Source: Duganella sp. Root336D2 (lineage in GTDB: Bacteria; Pseudomonadota; Gammaproteobacteria; Burkholderiales; Burkholderiaceae_D). Taken from it: 64,000 bases of DNA. The stretch spans positions 186,001 through 250,000 of the forward strand of contig NZ_LMDB01000039.1 of assembly GCF_001425005.1 (NCBI RefSeq), written 5' to 3'. The position numbers and the translations under genes are program-made. Shown piece by piece: positions 26,689 to 34,466 of this stretch. Every line of letters begins with the position of its first letter. The stretch's first letter is position 1. The notes under the pieces are model-generated. The model had not been told where the DNA came from and did no database searches. It worked only from the letters and a program-made list of their open reading frames with translations.

Positions 26689-27563
26689 CAGAATCGGTAA
26701 GCCAGGGCAGTTGAAACGGAATAATTGGCAGCCCGCTCGACCAGCGGGCTGTCTTTTGCATCACCGGCCAGGCGGTTGACCGTAGCGCCGGAGGTCAGCA
26801 TCCAGCTTGGGCTCAGCGCCCAATTCCAGCGCACGCCGGCGCGCACGTCCTGCACACCGGCGCCAGGACGGTAATAGCCACGCGTGCCGGCGCGCTCGGC
26901 TTCTTCCTCGGTCACGCCGAACCAGGTTTCGCTGTAGGCACGGTTGGCCACGGAAACGCCGGCCGACAGCACGACGGTATGGTGGGGCGCCACATCGACC
27001 ATCATGTACTGCAAGGAGGTGTGCAGGCGCGCGCCATTACGCTCCTTTCCGCTGCCATAAGTCAGGGTATTGGTCAGGCGCAGCTTGGGCGACAGGTAAT
27101 AGTTGAAGAAGCCGCCGGCCAGGATGCGGCGCTTGACCACGTCCATATTGCGCAGCCGGTTAGGGTCGAGCTCCTCACGCTCACTGAATTCGCCGGGGCG
27201 CAGGCTGGTATAGGCCATGCGTGTGCTGGAGCCTTCGCTGACGCCGCTGAAACTGAAGGAGACGCCACCTTGGTCGCGGCGCGGCGACAGCGCCAGCATC
27301 GGGCCGAATTCCATCGAAGGCGACTGCGACAGGTGCCAGCCCAGGGCGGTGCCAGAGACGAAAATGCCGTTGCTCCACTGGACCTGCAGCACCGGCATGG
27401 CCAGGGTGCGGTTATCGCTCGAACCGTCGTAGCGGGGGACTGACTGGGCGCCAATACCAATAAACATATCCCGGCTGCCGTCCGGCATCGGGTTGGTGGC
27501 CGGCGTCTGTGCAGCTACGGTGCTGCAGGCGCTGGCAATGGCGAGGAACAGGTACTGTCGCAT
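26688..27563 (-). CDS. mipA: MipA/OmpV family outer-membrane protein
   Basis: 291 aa with a signal peptide (through CSTVAAQ), alternating beta-strand segments and a terminal Phe (VSTALAYRF), as in outer-membrane barrels. The N-terminal FIGIGAQSVPRYDGSSDNRTLAMPVLQVQW is typical of MipA/OmpV. E. coli MipA scaffolds murein hydrolases and synthases; OmpV relatives sit beside two-component genes in other proteobacteria. Here it lies between rstA and rstB and is coupled to a secreted protein, so it may be a target of the pair. Confidence 0.88.
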   Translation of the reverse strand: MRQYLFLAIASACSTVAAQTPATNPMPDGSRDMFIGIGAQSVPRYDGSSDNRTLAMPVLQVQWSNGIFVSGTALGWHLSQSPSMEFGPMLALSPRRDQGGVSFSFSGVSEGSSTRMAYTSLRPGEFSEREELDPNRLRNMDVVKRRILAGGFFNYYLSPKLRLTNTLTYGSGKERNGARLHTSLQYMMVDVAPHHTVVLSAGVSVANRAYSETWFGVTEEEAERAGTRGYYRPGAGVQDVRAGVRWNWALSPSWMLTSGATVNRLAGDAKDSPLVERAANYSVSTALAYRF

Positions 27564-27631
27564 ATAAGGCTACCTACGGTTGGGATAGCCGCACATTTTA
27601 AATGCAATACTGGCCCAAGCCGCTAAAACGC

Positions 27632-28117
27632 TCAGCTCCCGATGAATTTCACTGTTGTATCGAGGCGATCTACAACAATGATCGAGACAGGCGAGAAAAC
27701 GGCGGCGATGCACATCATTGTCGGAAGCGGCGGAGTAGTCTTGTAATTGACCAGCATCACGCCGCCGCTCATTGTCACCTTCTCGATTGCAAAACTGGTG
27801 CAGGCGGCGACATAGCCCGGGGTCACGGCCAGCACCATCTTGCGGCTGAAGTCGACCGTGGGCACTGCGGGCGCTGTAGTCGTGTTCTGGTAAGCGCGGC
27901 TCCACAGCTTTTCCAGGCTGTCGTTGTCGCGCACCACGAAAGTCTCCGGATTCTGCAGGGCGGAATGCCCAAGGTTTGCCAACTGTTCAAACGCCATGGG
28001 ACCATCGGCGACGACCGGTGCAGCAGCCAGGGTTCGCGAGGACGGACCACCACCACCACCGCAGGCGGCGAGGCACAGGGCGCCCAATAAGGGCAGGCAG
28101 CGAATGATCAGGTTCAT
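27632..28117 (-). CDS. Lipoprotein with PrcB-like C-terminal domain
   Basis: 161 aa from the ATG at 28117, which has an AGGAG site. The lipobox is LCLAAC (Cys19), followed by a Gly stretch. Downstream segments DNDSLEKLWSRAY, VDFSRKMVLAVTPGY and SIIVVDRLDTTVKFI fit the PrcB C-terminal/protease-regulator domain family. It likely sits in the outer or inner membrane facing the periplasm. It diverges from rstB and shares the promoter region containing the RstA-type motif. Confidence 0.75.
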   Translation of the reverse strand: MNLIIRCLPLLGALCLAACGGGGGPSSRTLAAAPVVADGPMAFEQLANLGHSALQNPETFVVRDNDSLEKLWSRAYQNTTTAPAVPTVDFSRKMVLAVTPGYVAACTSFAIEKVTMSGGVMLVNYKTTPPLPTMMCIAAVFSPVSIIVVDRLDTTVKFIGS

Positions 28118-28180
28118 GGCGGGATTCTCCTGGCGATGGTGTGATCTTAGATAAGTCGGCGCTGGAAATCCGCCCTGAGC

Positions 28181-28209
28181 TGTACGCTTTTTGTCGGAAA
28201 TTTGTACGC
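28181..28209 (+). promoter_or_regulatory. Motif shared by the rstA and rstB promoters, copy 2
   Basis: TGTACGC is repeated directly at 28181-28187 and 28203-28209, start-to-start 22 bases, two helical turns, as expected for side-by-side binding of an OmpR-family dimer. The intervening TTTTTGTCGGAAA matches the rstA upstream site. It lies between the divergent PrcB lipoprotein and rstB genes. Confidence 0.5.
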
Positions 28210-28250
28210 CAATTCGCTGCAGGCCCTTGTTTCTTATACAATGCGCCTTG

Positions 28251-29555
28251 ATGAATCGCCTGTTCTTCCGTTTTTTCATACTGGTGATGCTGTCCATCAG
28301 TGCGGCGGCATTCATCGTCTATTTCGCGATCAATCGCCTGTTCGGCGACCCGCTGGACTCGATTGCGCGGCGCCAGGCCGCGGCCCAGATCTTCCTCCTC
28401 GAGCAGTACATCGACCAGGCGCCGGCCGACCAGTGGCTGGACCGCCTGAACAAGGTGCGCGAAGTTTCCGGCGTACGTTTCGAACTGGTGCCGCTGGGCG
28501 ACGTGCGGCGGCAGCTCACCGGCATCGACGCGGCCGGCTTCGAGCGCGGCGACGTGGTGCTGGATATCAGCCGCAAGGCCTTCTACCGGCGTGTCGACCT
28601 GGTGGGCGAGCGCTATATCGGCAGTAACGAGGAAGCGCTGGTGGCGCAGGACCTGCCGATCGATATCGGCTTTGCGCTGTCGATGGAGGCGGTACGCTAC
28701 CTGATCGTGGCCCTGGTGCTGCTGATCCCGATCGCGGCATGGTCGCGCGCGCACTGGCAGGGGCTGCAGCAGCTGTCCGACGTGGCCGACCGCTTCGGCG
28801 GCGGAGAACTGGGGGCGCGCGCGCATATGGAGCCCAAGGACAGCATCTACCCGCTGGCCGAGCGTATCAACCACATGGCCGACCGCATCGAACGGCTGCT
28901 CGATTCGCAGCGCAACCTGCTGCATTCGGTGGGGCACGAGATCCGCACTCCGATCGCACGCCTGGAATTCGCACTGGAACTGCTGCGCGATGCGGCGGAG
29001 AACCCGGCCCTGGACAAGCGCATCAACGCCATGGAAGGCGACTTGCGCGAACTGAAAGAGCTGGTCAACGAACTGCTTGGCATGACCCGCCTGGATGCTG
29101 AACCGCACCTGCAGCGCCGCGCGTTTGACCTCGGCTCGGCGCTGGCCCACTGCAGCGAAACCCTGCCGCCATCCGAGGGCATGGCGCTGGAAATGGCGCT
29201 GGGTACGTCGCTGGGACAGTTCAGCGGCGACCAGCGCCTGCTGGAACGCGCGGTCGGCAACCTGCTGCGCAATGCGCTCAAGTACGGCACGCGCTCGGTG
29301 CGCTTGGGGGCGGCCAGGATGGGCAGCGTGGTGCAGGTGGTGGTCGAGGACGACGGGCCCGGCATCCCGCACGCCGAGCGCGAACGCATTTTCGAGCCCT
29401 TTTACCGCCTCGACCGCAGCCGCGACCGCAATACGGGCGGCTTTGGTTTAGGGTTATCCATCGCGCGCAAGGCGGTACAGCTGCACGGCGGCACCCTGGT
29501 AGTTGGCAGCTCAGCACTGGGCGGGGCGCGCTTCACGATTACCTTGCCGGCCTAG
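28251..29555 (+). CDS. rstB: RstB-like membrane sensor histidine kinase
   Basis: 434 aa from the ATG at 28251. Transmembrane segments are at about 5-27 and 147-163, with a periplasmic sensor domain between. A HAMP linker follows (LSDVADRFGGGELGARAHM). His229 is the phospho-acceptor (SVGHEIRTPIARLEF). The ATPase boxes are LLRNALKYG, DDGPGIP and GGFGLGLSIARKA. It is the probable partner of the RstA-like regulator at 25306, from which it is separated by three opposite-strand genes. Its end overlaps the convergent yihY gene by 4 bases. Confidence 0.88.
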   Translation: MNRLFFRFFILVMLSISAAAFIVYFAINRLFGDPLDSIARRQAAAQIFLLEQYIDQAPADQWLDRLNKVREVSGVRFELVPLGDVRRQLTGIDAAGFERGDVVLDISRKAFYRRVDLVGERYIGSNEEALVAQDLPIDIGFALSMEAVRYLIVALVLLIPIAAWSRAHWQGLQQLSDVADRFGGGELGARAHMEPKDSIYPLAERINHMADRIERLLDSQRNLLHSVGHEIRTPIARLEFALELLRDAAENPALDKRINAMEGDLRELKELVNELLGMTRLDAEPHLQRRAFDLGSALAHCSETLPPSEGMALEMALGTSLGQFSGDQRLLERAVGNLLRNALKYGTRSVRLGAARMGSVVQVVVEDDGPGIPHAERERIFEPFYRLDRSRDRNTGGFGLGLSIARKAVQLHGGTLVVGSSALGGARFTITLPA

Positions 29556-30463
29556 CAGGCAGTCTTGGTTTGCAGGCGGTGCGGGGCCTTGGTCTGCTCC
29601 CCGCGCCCGACCCGTTCGAACTCCGAAATGACCTGGGCGCCGAACAGCAGCAGGGTGGCGCCAATCTCCAGGCTGAACATGACGACGATCGCGGTGGTCA
29701 TCGAGCCATACACCAGGTTCACCTGCGACAGGGTGGTGAAGTACCAGACCAGCACATGGCGCGCAATTTCCCACAATGCGGTGGCGGTCGCGCCGCCAAT
29801 CAGCGCATGCGAGAGCGACAGGCGGCCCACCGGCATCACCAGGTAGATGGAGCTCAGCATAAGCACCTCGCCGGCCAGGCCCAGCAGGTAAAGCAGCACG
29901 CCGGACAAGCCATGCAGCGACCATTCGTAGCCGAACAGGTGCACAGTTTCCTCGCCGATGACTTGCAGGCTGCCTGCGACGAGGGTCATCACCAGCGCAC
30001 CGATGCCGAGGAACAGGATATAGCAGTAAGGCAGGACGGCCGATACCAGGTAGTGGCGGCGGCGCACCTTGGCGCGGTGCAGGAAGATGAAGCACATGGC
30101 ATTTTCCAGCACCGAAAAAGCCAGGGAGCTAAAGAACAGCATCACCAGCACCAGCGCCCAGCCCACCAGTTCCCGATGGTCGAGGAAATGGCCGACCTCA
30201 GCCACCACGGCCTGCGACTGGCCGGGAATCAGCCATTCAAGGTAGCGGCCGATGATTTGCAGCAGTTCCTGCTGCGGAATGATGTGGGAAAGCGCCACCA
30301 CCACCAGCATCAGCAGCGGGACGATGGACAGCAGCGAGTAGTAGGCCACGGCGCCGGCCAGCAGCAACCCCTGGTTGGCCCGGAAACCCTTCAGGCACCG
30401 GAGGGCGAAGTCCAGGGGATGCGCCAGCACAAAAGCCACCGCCCTGTGCTTGAGTATGCGCAT
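29552..30463 (-). CDS. YihY/BrkB family inner-membrane protein
   Basis: 303 aa with about six hydrophobic helices (GAVAYYSLLSIVPLLMLVVVAL, ELVGWALVLVMLFFSSLAFSV, YCYILFLGIGALVMTLV, then GVLLYLLGL and MTTAIVVMFSLEIGATLLLFG). The AYYSLLSIVPLL segment marks the family. The role is unsettled; the family was once wrongly called ribonuclease BN. The C-terminal tail is basic. It converges with rstB. Confidence 0.88.
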   Translation of the reverse strand: MRILKHRAVAFVLAHPLDFALRCLKGFRANQGLLLAGAVAYYSLLSIVPLLMLVVVALSHIIPQQELLQIIGRYLEWLIPGQSQAVVAEVGHFLDHRELVGWALVLVMLFFSSLAFSVLENAMCFIFLHRAKVRRRHYLVSAVLPYCYILFLGIGALVMTLVAGSLQVIGEETVHLFGYEWSLHGLSGVLLYLLGLAGEVLMLSSIYLVMPVGRLSLSHALIGGATATALWEIARHVLVWYFTTLSQVNLVYGSMTTAIVVMFSLEIGATLLLFGAQVISEFERVGRGEQTKAPHRLQTKTAC

Positions 30464-30492
30464 CGCCCCATTCTACGCCGAAGTCTGTGGAC

Positions 30493-30540
30493 GAGCCTGT
30501 GTCACACTTGGGGTGTGACCCCAAGGTGTGACACGGGCTC
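30493..30540. repeat. REP-like palindrome
   Basis: Arms at 30493-30513 and 30519-30540 pair over 21 positions with one mismatch and one bulge, around the loop TGTGA. The core reads TTGGGGTGTGACCCCAA. It lies between the S66 peptidase stop and the yihY start. It has the form of a repetitive extragenic palindrome, fitting the presence of a RAYT gene in the window, and could also end or stabilise the peptidase transcript. Confidence 0.7.
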
Positions 30541-30550
30541 TGCTGTGGGG

Positions 30551-31624
30551 CTAGGAGACAGCGGGTTCGAGCAGGGTGAGGGTTTGGCGGTCGGTGTCGA
30601 GCCGGGCGCGGATGCCCATTGGGAGTGTGAACTGGTTGCGGATATGGCCGAAGCTGTAGCCGGTGACCGCTGGCACTTTTAGTGGCTTGAGGTGCTGGTC
30701 GGTGGTCTCATCCAGCGTCAGGGATATATCGCTGTCCTGCGGGCCGCAGTTTTCACAAATGCCGAGCATGACGCCGGCGGCCTTGTCGAACTTCTGGCTG
30801 AGCTGGAGCTGCATCAGCATGCGGTCGATCCGGTACGGGGCTTCGTTCACTTCTTCCAGGAACAGGATGCCGCCTTGGTAATTGCTGGCGTATTCGGTGC
30901 CGACCAGGGCACTGACCAGGCACAGGTTGCCGCCAGTTAGCGGGCCTTCGCATACGCCGGGCACCACGGTGCGCAGCGCGTAGTGCGGTTCTTCCTCTGC
31001 CTTGCGGCTGTTTTCCAGCGCCATCGGGATGGTGTATTCGTCTTCCGGGTGCATCAGCACATTCAACAATTGGGTCGTCGTATAGTCTGAGAAGGTGGAA
31101 GAGGCTACCGGACCGTGGAAAGTCACCAGCCCGACTTTCTTCTGGATTGCCAGGTGCAGCGCCGTGATGTCGGAATAGCCGATCAGGACCTTGGGATTGC
31201 GGCGAATCAGCTCGTAGTCGAGGTGCTCGAGTAACTGGAGGCAGCCGGAACCGCCGCGAATCGCCCAGATGGCGTTCACGTCCGGATCGGCAAACATGGC
31301 ATGCAGGTCGTCCAGCCGCTGCTGGGGGAGGCCGCCATAGTTGCCGTACACAGCCTCGAGATTGCGGCCCAGCTTGACGTGGAAACCCAGCGATTGGATA
31401 TTCTTGATGGCCCTGGCGATCGCCGGGGCGTCGGTATGGCCGCCGGGGGCGACCAGGCCTACGGTATCGCCGGCGGTCAGACGCGGTGGCTTGACCAGTG
31501 CCGCTTTCTTCATGGTTTGCTTTCGGGAAACAGGATGGCTGCCGGCCGCTGCCGACACTGCGGGGAGTGCGGCAGCGGCCAGGGCGGCCGCCACGATGCG
31601 GCCAAAACTGCGCCGGGTAATCAC
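30551..31624 (-). CDS. Tat-exported S66 peptidase (LD-carboxypeptidase / MccF type)
   Basis: 357 aa from a GTG at 31624, one base after the receptor stop, implying coupled translation. An alternative ATG at 31513 lacks a clear ribosome-binding site and would lose residues 1-37. Those residues hold a twin-arginine signal, TRRSFGRIVAAALAAAALP, which supports the long form. The S66 fold shows VGLVAPGG, NPKVLIGYSDITALHLAI, GPLTGGNLCLVSALVGTEY, LFLEEVNEAPYRIDRML (Glu) and YSFGHIRNQFTLPMG (His). The nucleophile loop reads IRGGSGCLQLL. Family members cut the L-Lys/mDAP-D-Ala bond of murein tetrapeptides or inactivate microcin C-like compounds. Confidence 0.85.
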   Translation of the reverse strand: MITRRSFGRIVAAALAAAALPAVSAAAGSHPVSRKQTMKKAALVKPPRLTAGDTVGLVAPGGHTDAPAIARAIKNIQSLGFHVKLGRNLEAVYGNYGGLPQQRLDDLHAMFADPDVNAIWAIRGGSGCLQLLEHLDYELIRRNPKVLIGYSDITALHLAIQKKVGLVTFHGPVASSTFSDYTTTQLLNVLMHPEDEYTIPMALENSRKAEEEPHYALRTVVPGVCEGPLTGGNLCLVSALVGTEYASNYQGGILFLEEVNEAPYRIDRMLMQLQLSQKFDKAAGVMLGICENCGPQDSDISLTLDETTDQHLKPLKVPAVTGYSFGHIRNQFTLPMGIRARLDTDRQTLTLLEPAVS

Positions 31625-31625
31625 A

Positions 31626-34382
31626 TCAGTAGAACTTGTATTTCGCGTTGAGTGCGAAGGAGCGGCCACGGCCGTCCGCCACGCGCGGGTCCCAGCCGGC
31701 ACCCACCACTTCGTCCACATTGTGGGCGGTGAAGGGCGGGTCGGTGTCGAACAGGTTCTGGATGCCGGCTGTGATCGTGGTGTTCTTGAAGCCGGTGTAC
31801 GTGCCGGAAATACCGAAGATGCTGTAGTGCCTGACCTGCGGGTCGAAGCCGGCCGGCGGCGTGCCTTTGCCGCCGTTCGGCAGCTGGTCGGCGTAGTGCG
31901 ATCCGAACTTGTTGTTGAACAGGACGCTCCAGTCGCCGCGCGAAACCGTCAGGCCGGCGTTGTGCTTCCAGCGCAGGTAGACGTCGCGGGTAGCGAACTG
32001 GCCCACTTGCTCGACGAAGGGCTGGCCTTCGAATTCGGCGAACTTGAACGACTGCATCCAGGTGCCGTCGAGGGTGGCGCTGGTCTTGTAGCCGCCGAAC
32101 TTGGCGTCGTAGCGTAAGCCCAGGTCGAGGCCGCGTGTTTTCAGGCCGGCGGCATTGATCCAGCCCGCTTCCACGTGATCGATCGCGCCGGTCTGCGGGT
32201 TGCGGATGATGTAGTCGTTCAGGTATTGCCAGTTTTTCAGCACGACTTGCGGCGTGCGGTTCAGGATGCGGTCCGTGACATTGATCGCCCAGTAGTCGAG
32301 CGAGGCGGTGAAGCCGGTGAACGGTGCCACCACCATGCCAAGCGTGCCTTGCTTGGAGGTTTCCGGCTTCAGGCGCGGATTTCCGCCGGAGAAATAGTTC
32401 AGCCGTGGAATCGCGCAGAAGGCCGGATCGCCTGGATGCTGGGCGCAGCCTTCCTGGTCGATCACGCCATTGGGCAACTCGCCCAGCAGGCGGCCGGAGT
32501 AGAGCTGGGTAAAGCTCGGCGCCAGGAAGCCTTCCGAGGCGGAGCCGCGGAACATCAGGTTCTGCGAGGGCTGCCAACGGAACGATATCTTCGGATTGGT
32601 GGTGGAACCGAACACCGAGTAATGGTCGCGCCGCACGGCCAGCTGCACTTCCAGGTCTTTGACGACCGGGATAATCATTTCCGCGTACACGGCCTTTACA
32701 TTGCGGCTGACCCTGTCCTGGTTGGCGTTGCCTGGCGCGAGCAGCAGCTTGCCTGCATCCACATCCTGCGCAAACTCATAACTCTCCTTGCGCAGGTCGA
32801 AGCCGGCCGCCATCATCACGGCGCCCGCCGGAAGCTGGAACACCTCGCCCGAGATCGAGCCGTCGAGCTGGGTCATGGTGGTCTTGCCATGCTGCAGGCG
32901 GCCACGGAACTTGGTCGATTCGATCAGGCTCATGGCTTCGTCAGTCTGGCTCTGTCCAGGCAGCAGCCAGGGGTTGATCTTGCCGCTGCCGAGGGCCGAG
33001 TAGATCTGGCTGGTCCAGCCGTAGCCGTCGATCAGGTCGGTCCTGGTGCTGCTCTGGGCGCGCGACAGGCCGACTTTGTAGTCGTATTTTCCGGCCAGAA
33101 GGCCTTCCAGACCGACCAGGCCGCGCAGGTTTTCGGTGACATTCTGCTGGGTGCGCTTGCCCCATGGAGTCGAGCGCCATTTGTAGATGATCGGCTTGGT
33201 CGTGTCGTAGGCCGGGATGAACTGGCTCATGTCCAGGTAGTACGGACCATTGACCGGATAGGCAGAACCATTGTCCAGCCGCGTTGAAATCTGCACCGGC
33301 GTCAGTTCGGCCGTGGCTTTGGTGCGTGAACCCAGCAGTTCCGCGAACAGCTTGTGATCGGGACTCAACTGGAAAGTCGCGCGCGACACGGCGTTGGTAC
33401 GTTCGACCGGGAAGCTGATCACATAGTCCGCACCATAGTCGTAGGCGCAGGAATACCTGGTGCGGGTCGGTGCCGTAACGTCTTTCCACAGGCCGGTCTG
33501 GTACTGCGACATGCCGGGAATGCTGTCGCATTTGCCCTGGAAGCTCAACGGGCTGGCTTGCAGGTAGGTGGTATTGTCGCCCGCGACCTTGAAGCCGGTA
33601 CCCAACGCCGTACCGGCGCCGGTCAGTACATTGGCATACGGCGTGCCGGTGGTGTCCGGCGACAAGCCGCGCTCCGGCTGGAAGCCGTTGGCGAAATCGC
33701 GCTGCCTGGACGACAGCTTGTCGTCGACATCGTGCGTGACGCTGGCCATCACATTCCAGCCCTGTTCGCGCAGGTTGCCGATGCCGCCCAGCAGGGAGTA
33801 GCGGCGCTGCATGCCGCCGCCGGCTTCGGTGGCGTTATAGCTCACGCTCGCTTCGACGCCGGTGTAATCGGTCCGCAGGATGAAGTTGACCACGCCGCCA
33901 ATCGCATCGGTACCATAGATCGCGGAAGCGCCGTCCTTCAGGATTTCCACGCGCTGGATGGCGCCCAGTGGGATCGAGTTCAGGTCGACGGCTTTGCCGG
34001 AGGCGCCGTGGTTGCCCACGCGGCGGCCGTTCAGCAGCACCAGCGTGGCGTTCGGGCCCAGGCCCCGCAGGGAGGCGAAAGAAGCGCCGCCGGATACGCG
34101 GTCGGCATCGGCGCCGAATACGTTGTTACCCGACGTCATGTTGTCAGCGCCGGTGCCGTTGGCGGAAATGCTGCGCAGCAGGTCTTCGGTGCTGGTGATG
34201 CCGGCTTTCTGGATGGCGTCGAAGGTGATGACCTGGACCGGCAGGGCGCCTTCCGCCGCAACGCGTTTGATGCTGGAACCCGTAATCTCGACACGCTGCA
34301 TTGGCTGCGTGGCTTCCTGTGCCATTGCTGGACTGACTACCCCGATCAACGCAACGAGTTGCGCCAGCTTCTTAATCTTCAC
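31626..34382 (-). CDS. TonB-dependent outer-membrane receptor
   Basis: 918 aa from a GTG at 34382 with a GGGAGAGG site. Signal peptide at 1-21 (ending SPAMA). A TonB-box-like MQRVEITGSSIKR is followed by the plug (STEDLLRSISANG, FASLRGLGPNATLVLLNGRRV, IPLGAIQRVEILKDGASAIYGTDAIGGVVNFIL) and a long beta-barrel ending KYKFY. There is no N-terminal signalling domain. Its neighbours are a peptide-type solute-binding protein upstream and an S66 peptidase downstream, so I infer import of a peptide or muropeptide; an iron-peptide complex is the alternative. Confidence 0.9.
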   Translation of the reverse strand: MKIKKLAQLVALIGVVSPAMAQEATQPMQRVEITGSSIKRVAAEGALPVQVITFDAIQKAGITSTEDLLRSISANGTGADNMTSGNNVFGADADRVSGGASFASLRGLGPNATLVLLNGRRVGNHGASGKAVDLNSIPLGAIQRVEILKDGASAIYGTDAIGGVVNFILRTDYTGVEASVSYNATEAGGGMQRRYSLLGGIGNLREQGWNVMASVTHDVDDKLSSRQRDFANGFQPERGLSPDTTGTPYANVLTGAGTALGTGFKVAGDNTTYLQASPLSFQGKCDSIPGMSQYQTGLWKDVTAPTRTRYSCAYDYGADYVISFPVERTNAVSRATFQLSPDHKLFAELLGSRTKATAELTPVQISTRLDNGSAYPVNGPYYLDMSQFIPAYDTTKPIIYKWRSTPWGKRTQQNVTENLRGLVGLEGLLAGKYDYKVGLSRAQSSTRTDLIDGYGWTSQIYSALGSGKINPWLLPGQSQTDEAMSLIESTKFRGRLQHGKTTMTQLDGSISGEVFQLPAGAVMMAAGFDLRKESYEFAQDVDAGKLLLAPGNANQDRVSRNVKAVYAEMIIPVVKDLEVQLAVRRDHYSVFGSTTNPKISFRWQPSQNLMFRGSASEGFLAPSFTQLYSGRLLGELPNGVIDQEGCAQHPGDPAFCAIPRLNYFSGGNPRLKPETSKQGTLGMVVAPFTGFTASLDYWAINVTDRILNRTPQVVLKNWQYLNDYIIRNPQTGAIDHVEAGWINAAGLKTRGLDLGLRYDAKFGGYKTSATLDGTWMQSFKFAEFEGQPFVEQVGQFATRDVYLRWKHNAGLTVSRGDWSVLFNNKFGSHYADQLPNGGKGTPPAGFDPQVRHYSIFGISGTYTGFKNTTITAGIQNLFDTDPPFTAHNVDEVVGAGWDPRVADGRGRSFALNAKYKFY

Positions 34383-34466
34383 TAGCCTCTCCCGAACAGG
34401 TGTTTTTTGCAGAGTAGCGCTATGGAAATCTTGTCATCCAATGAAAATTACTATTGCGTCCATAAC

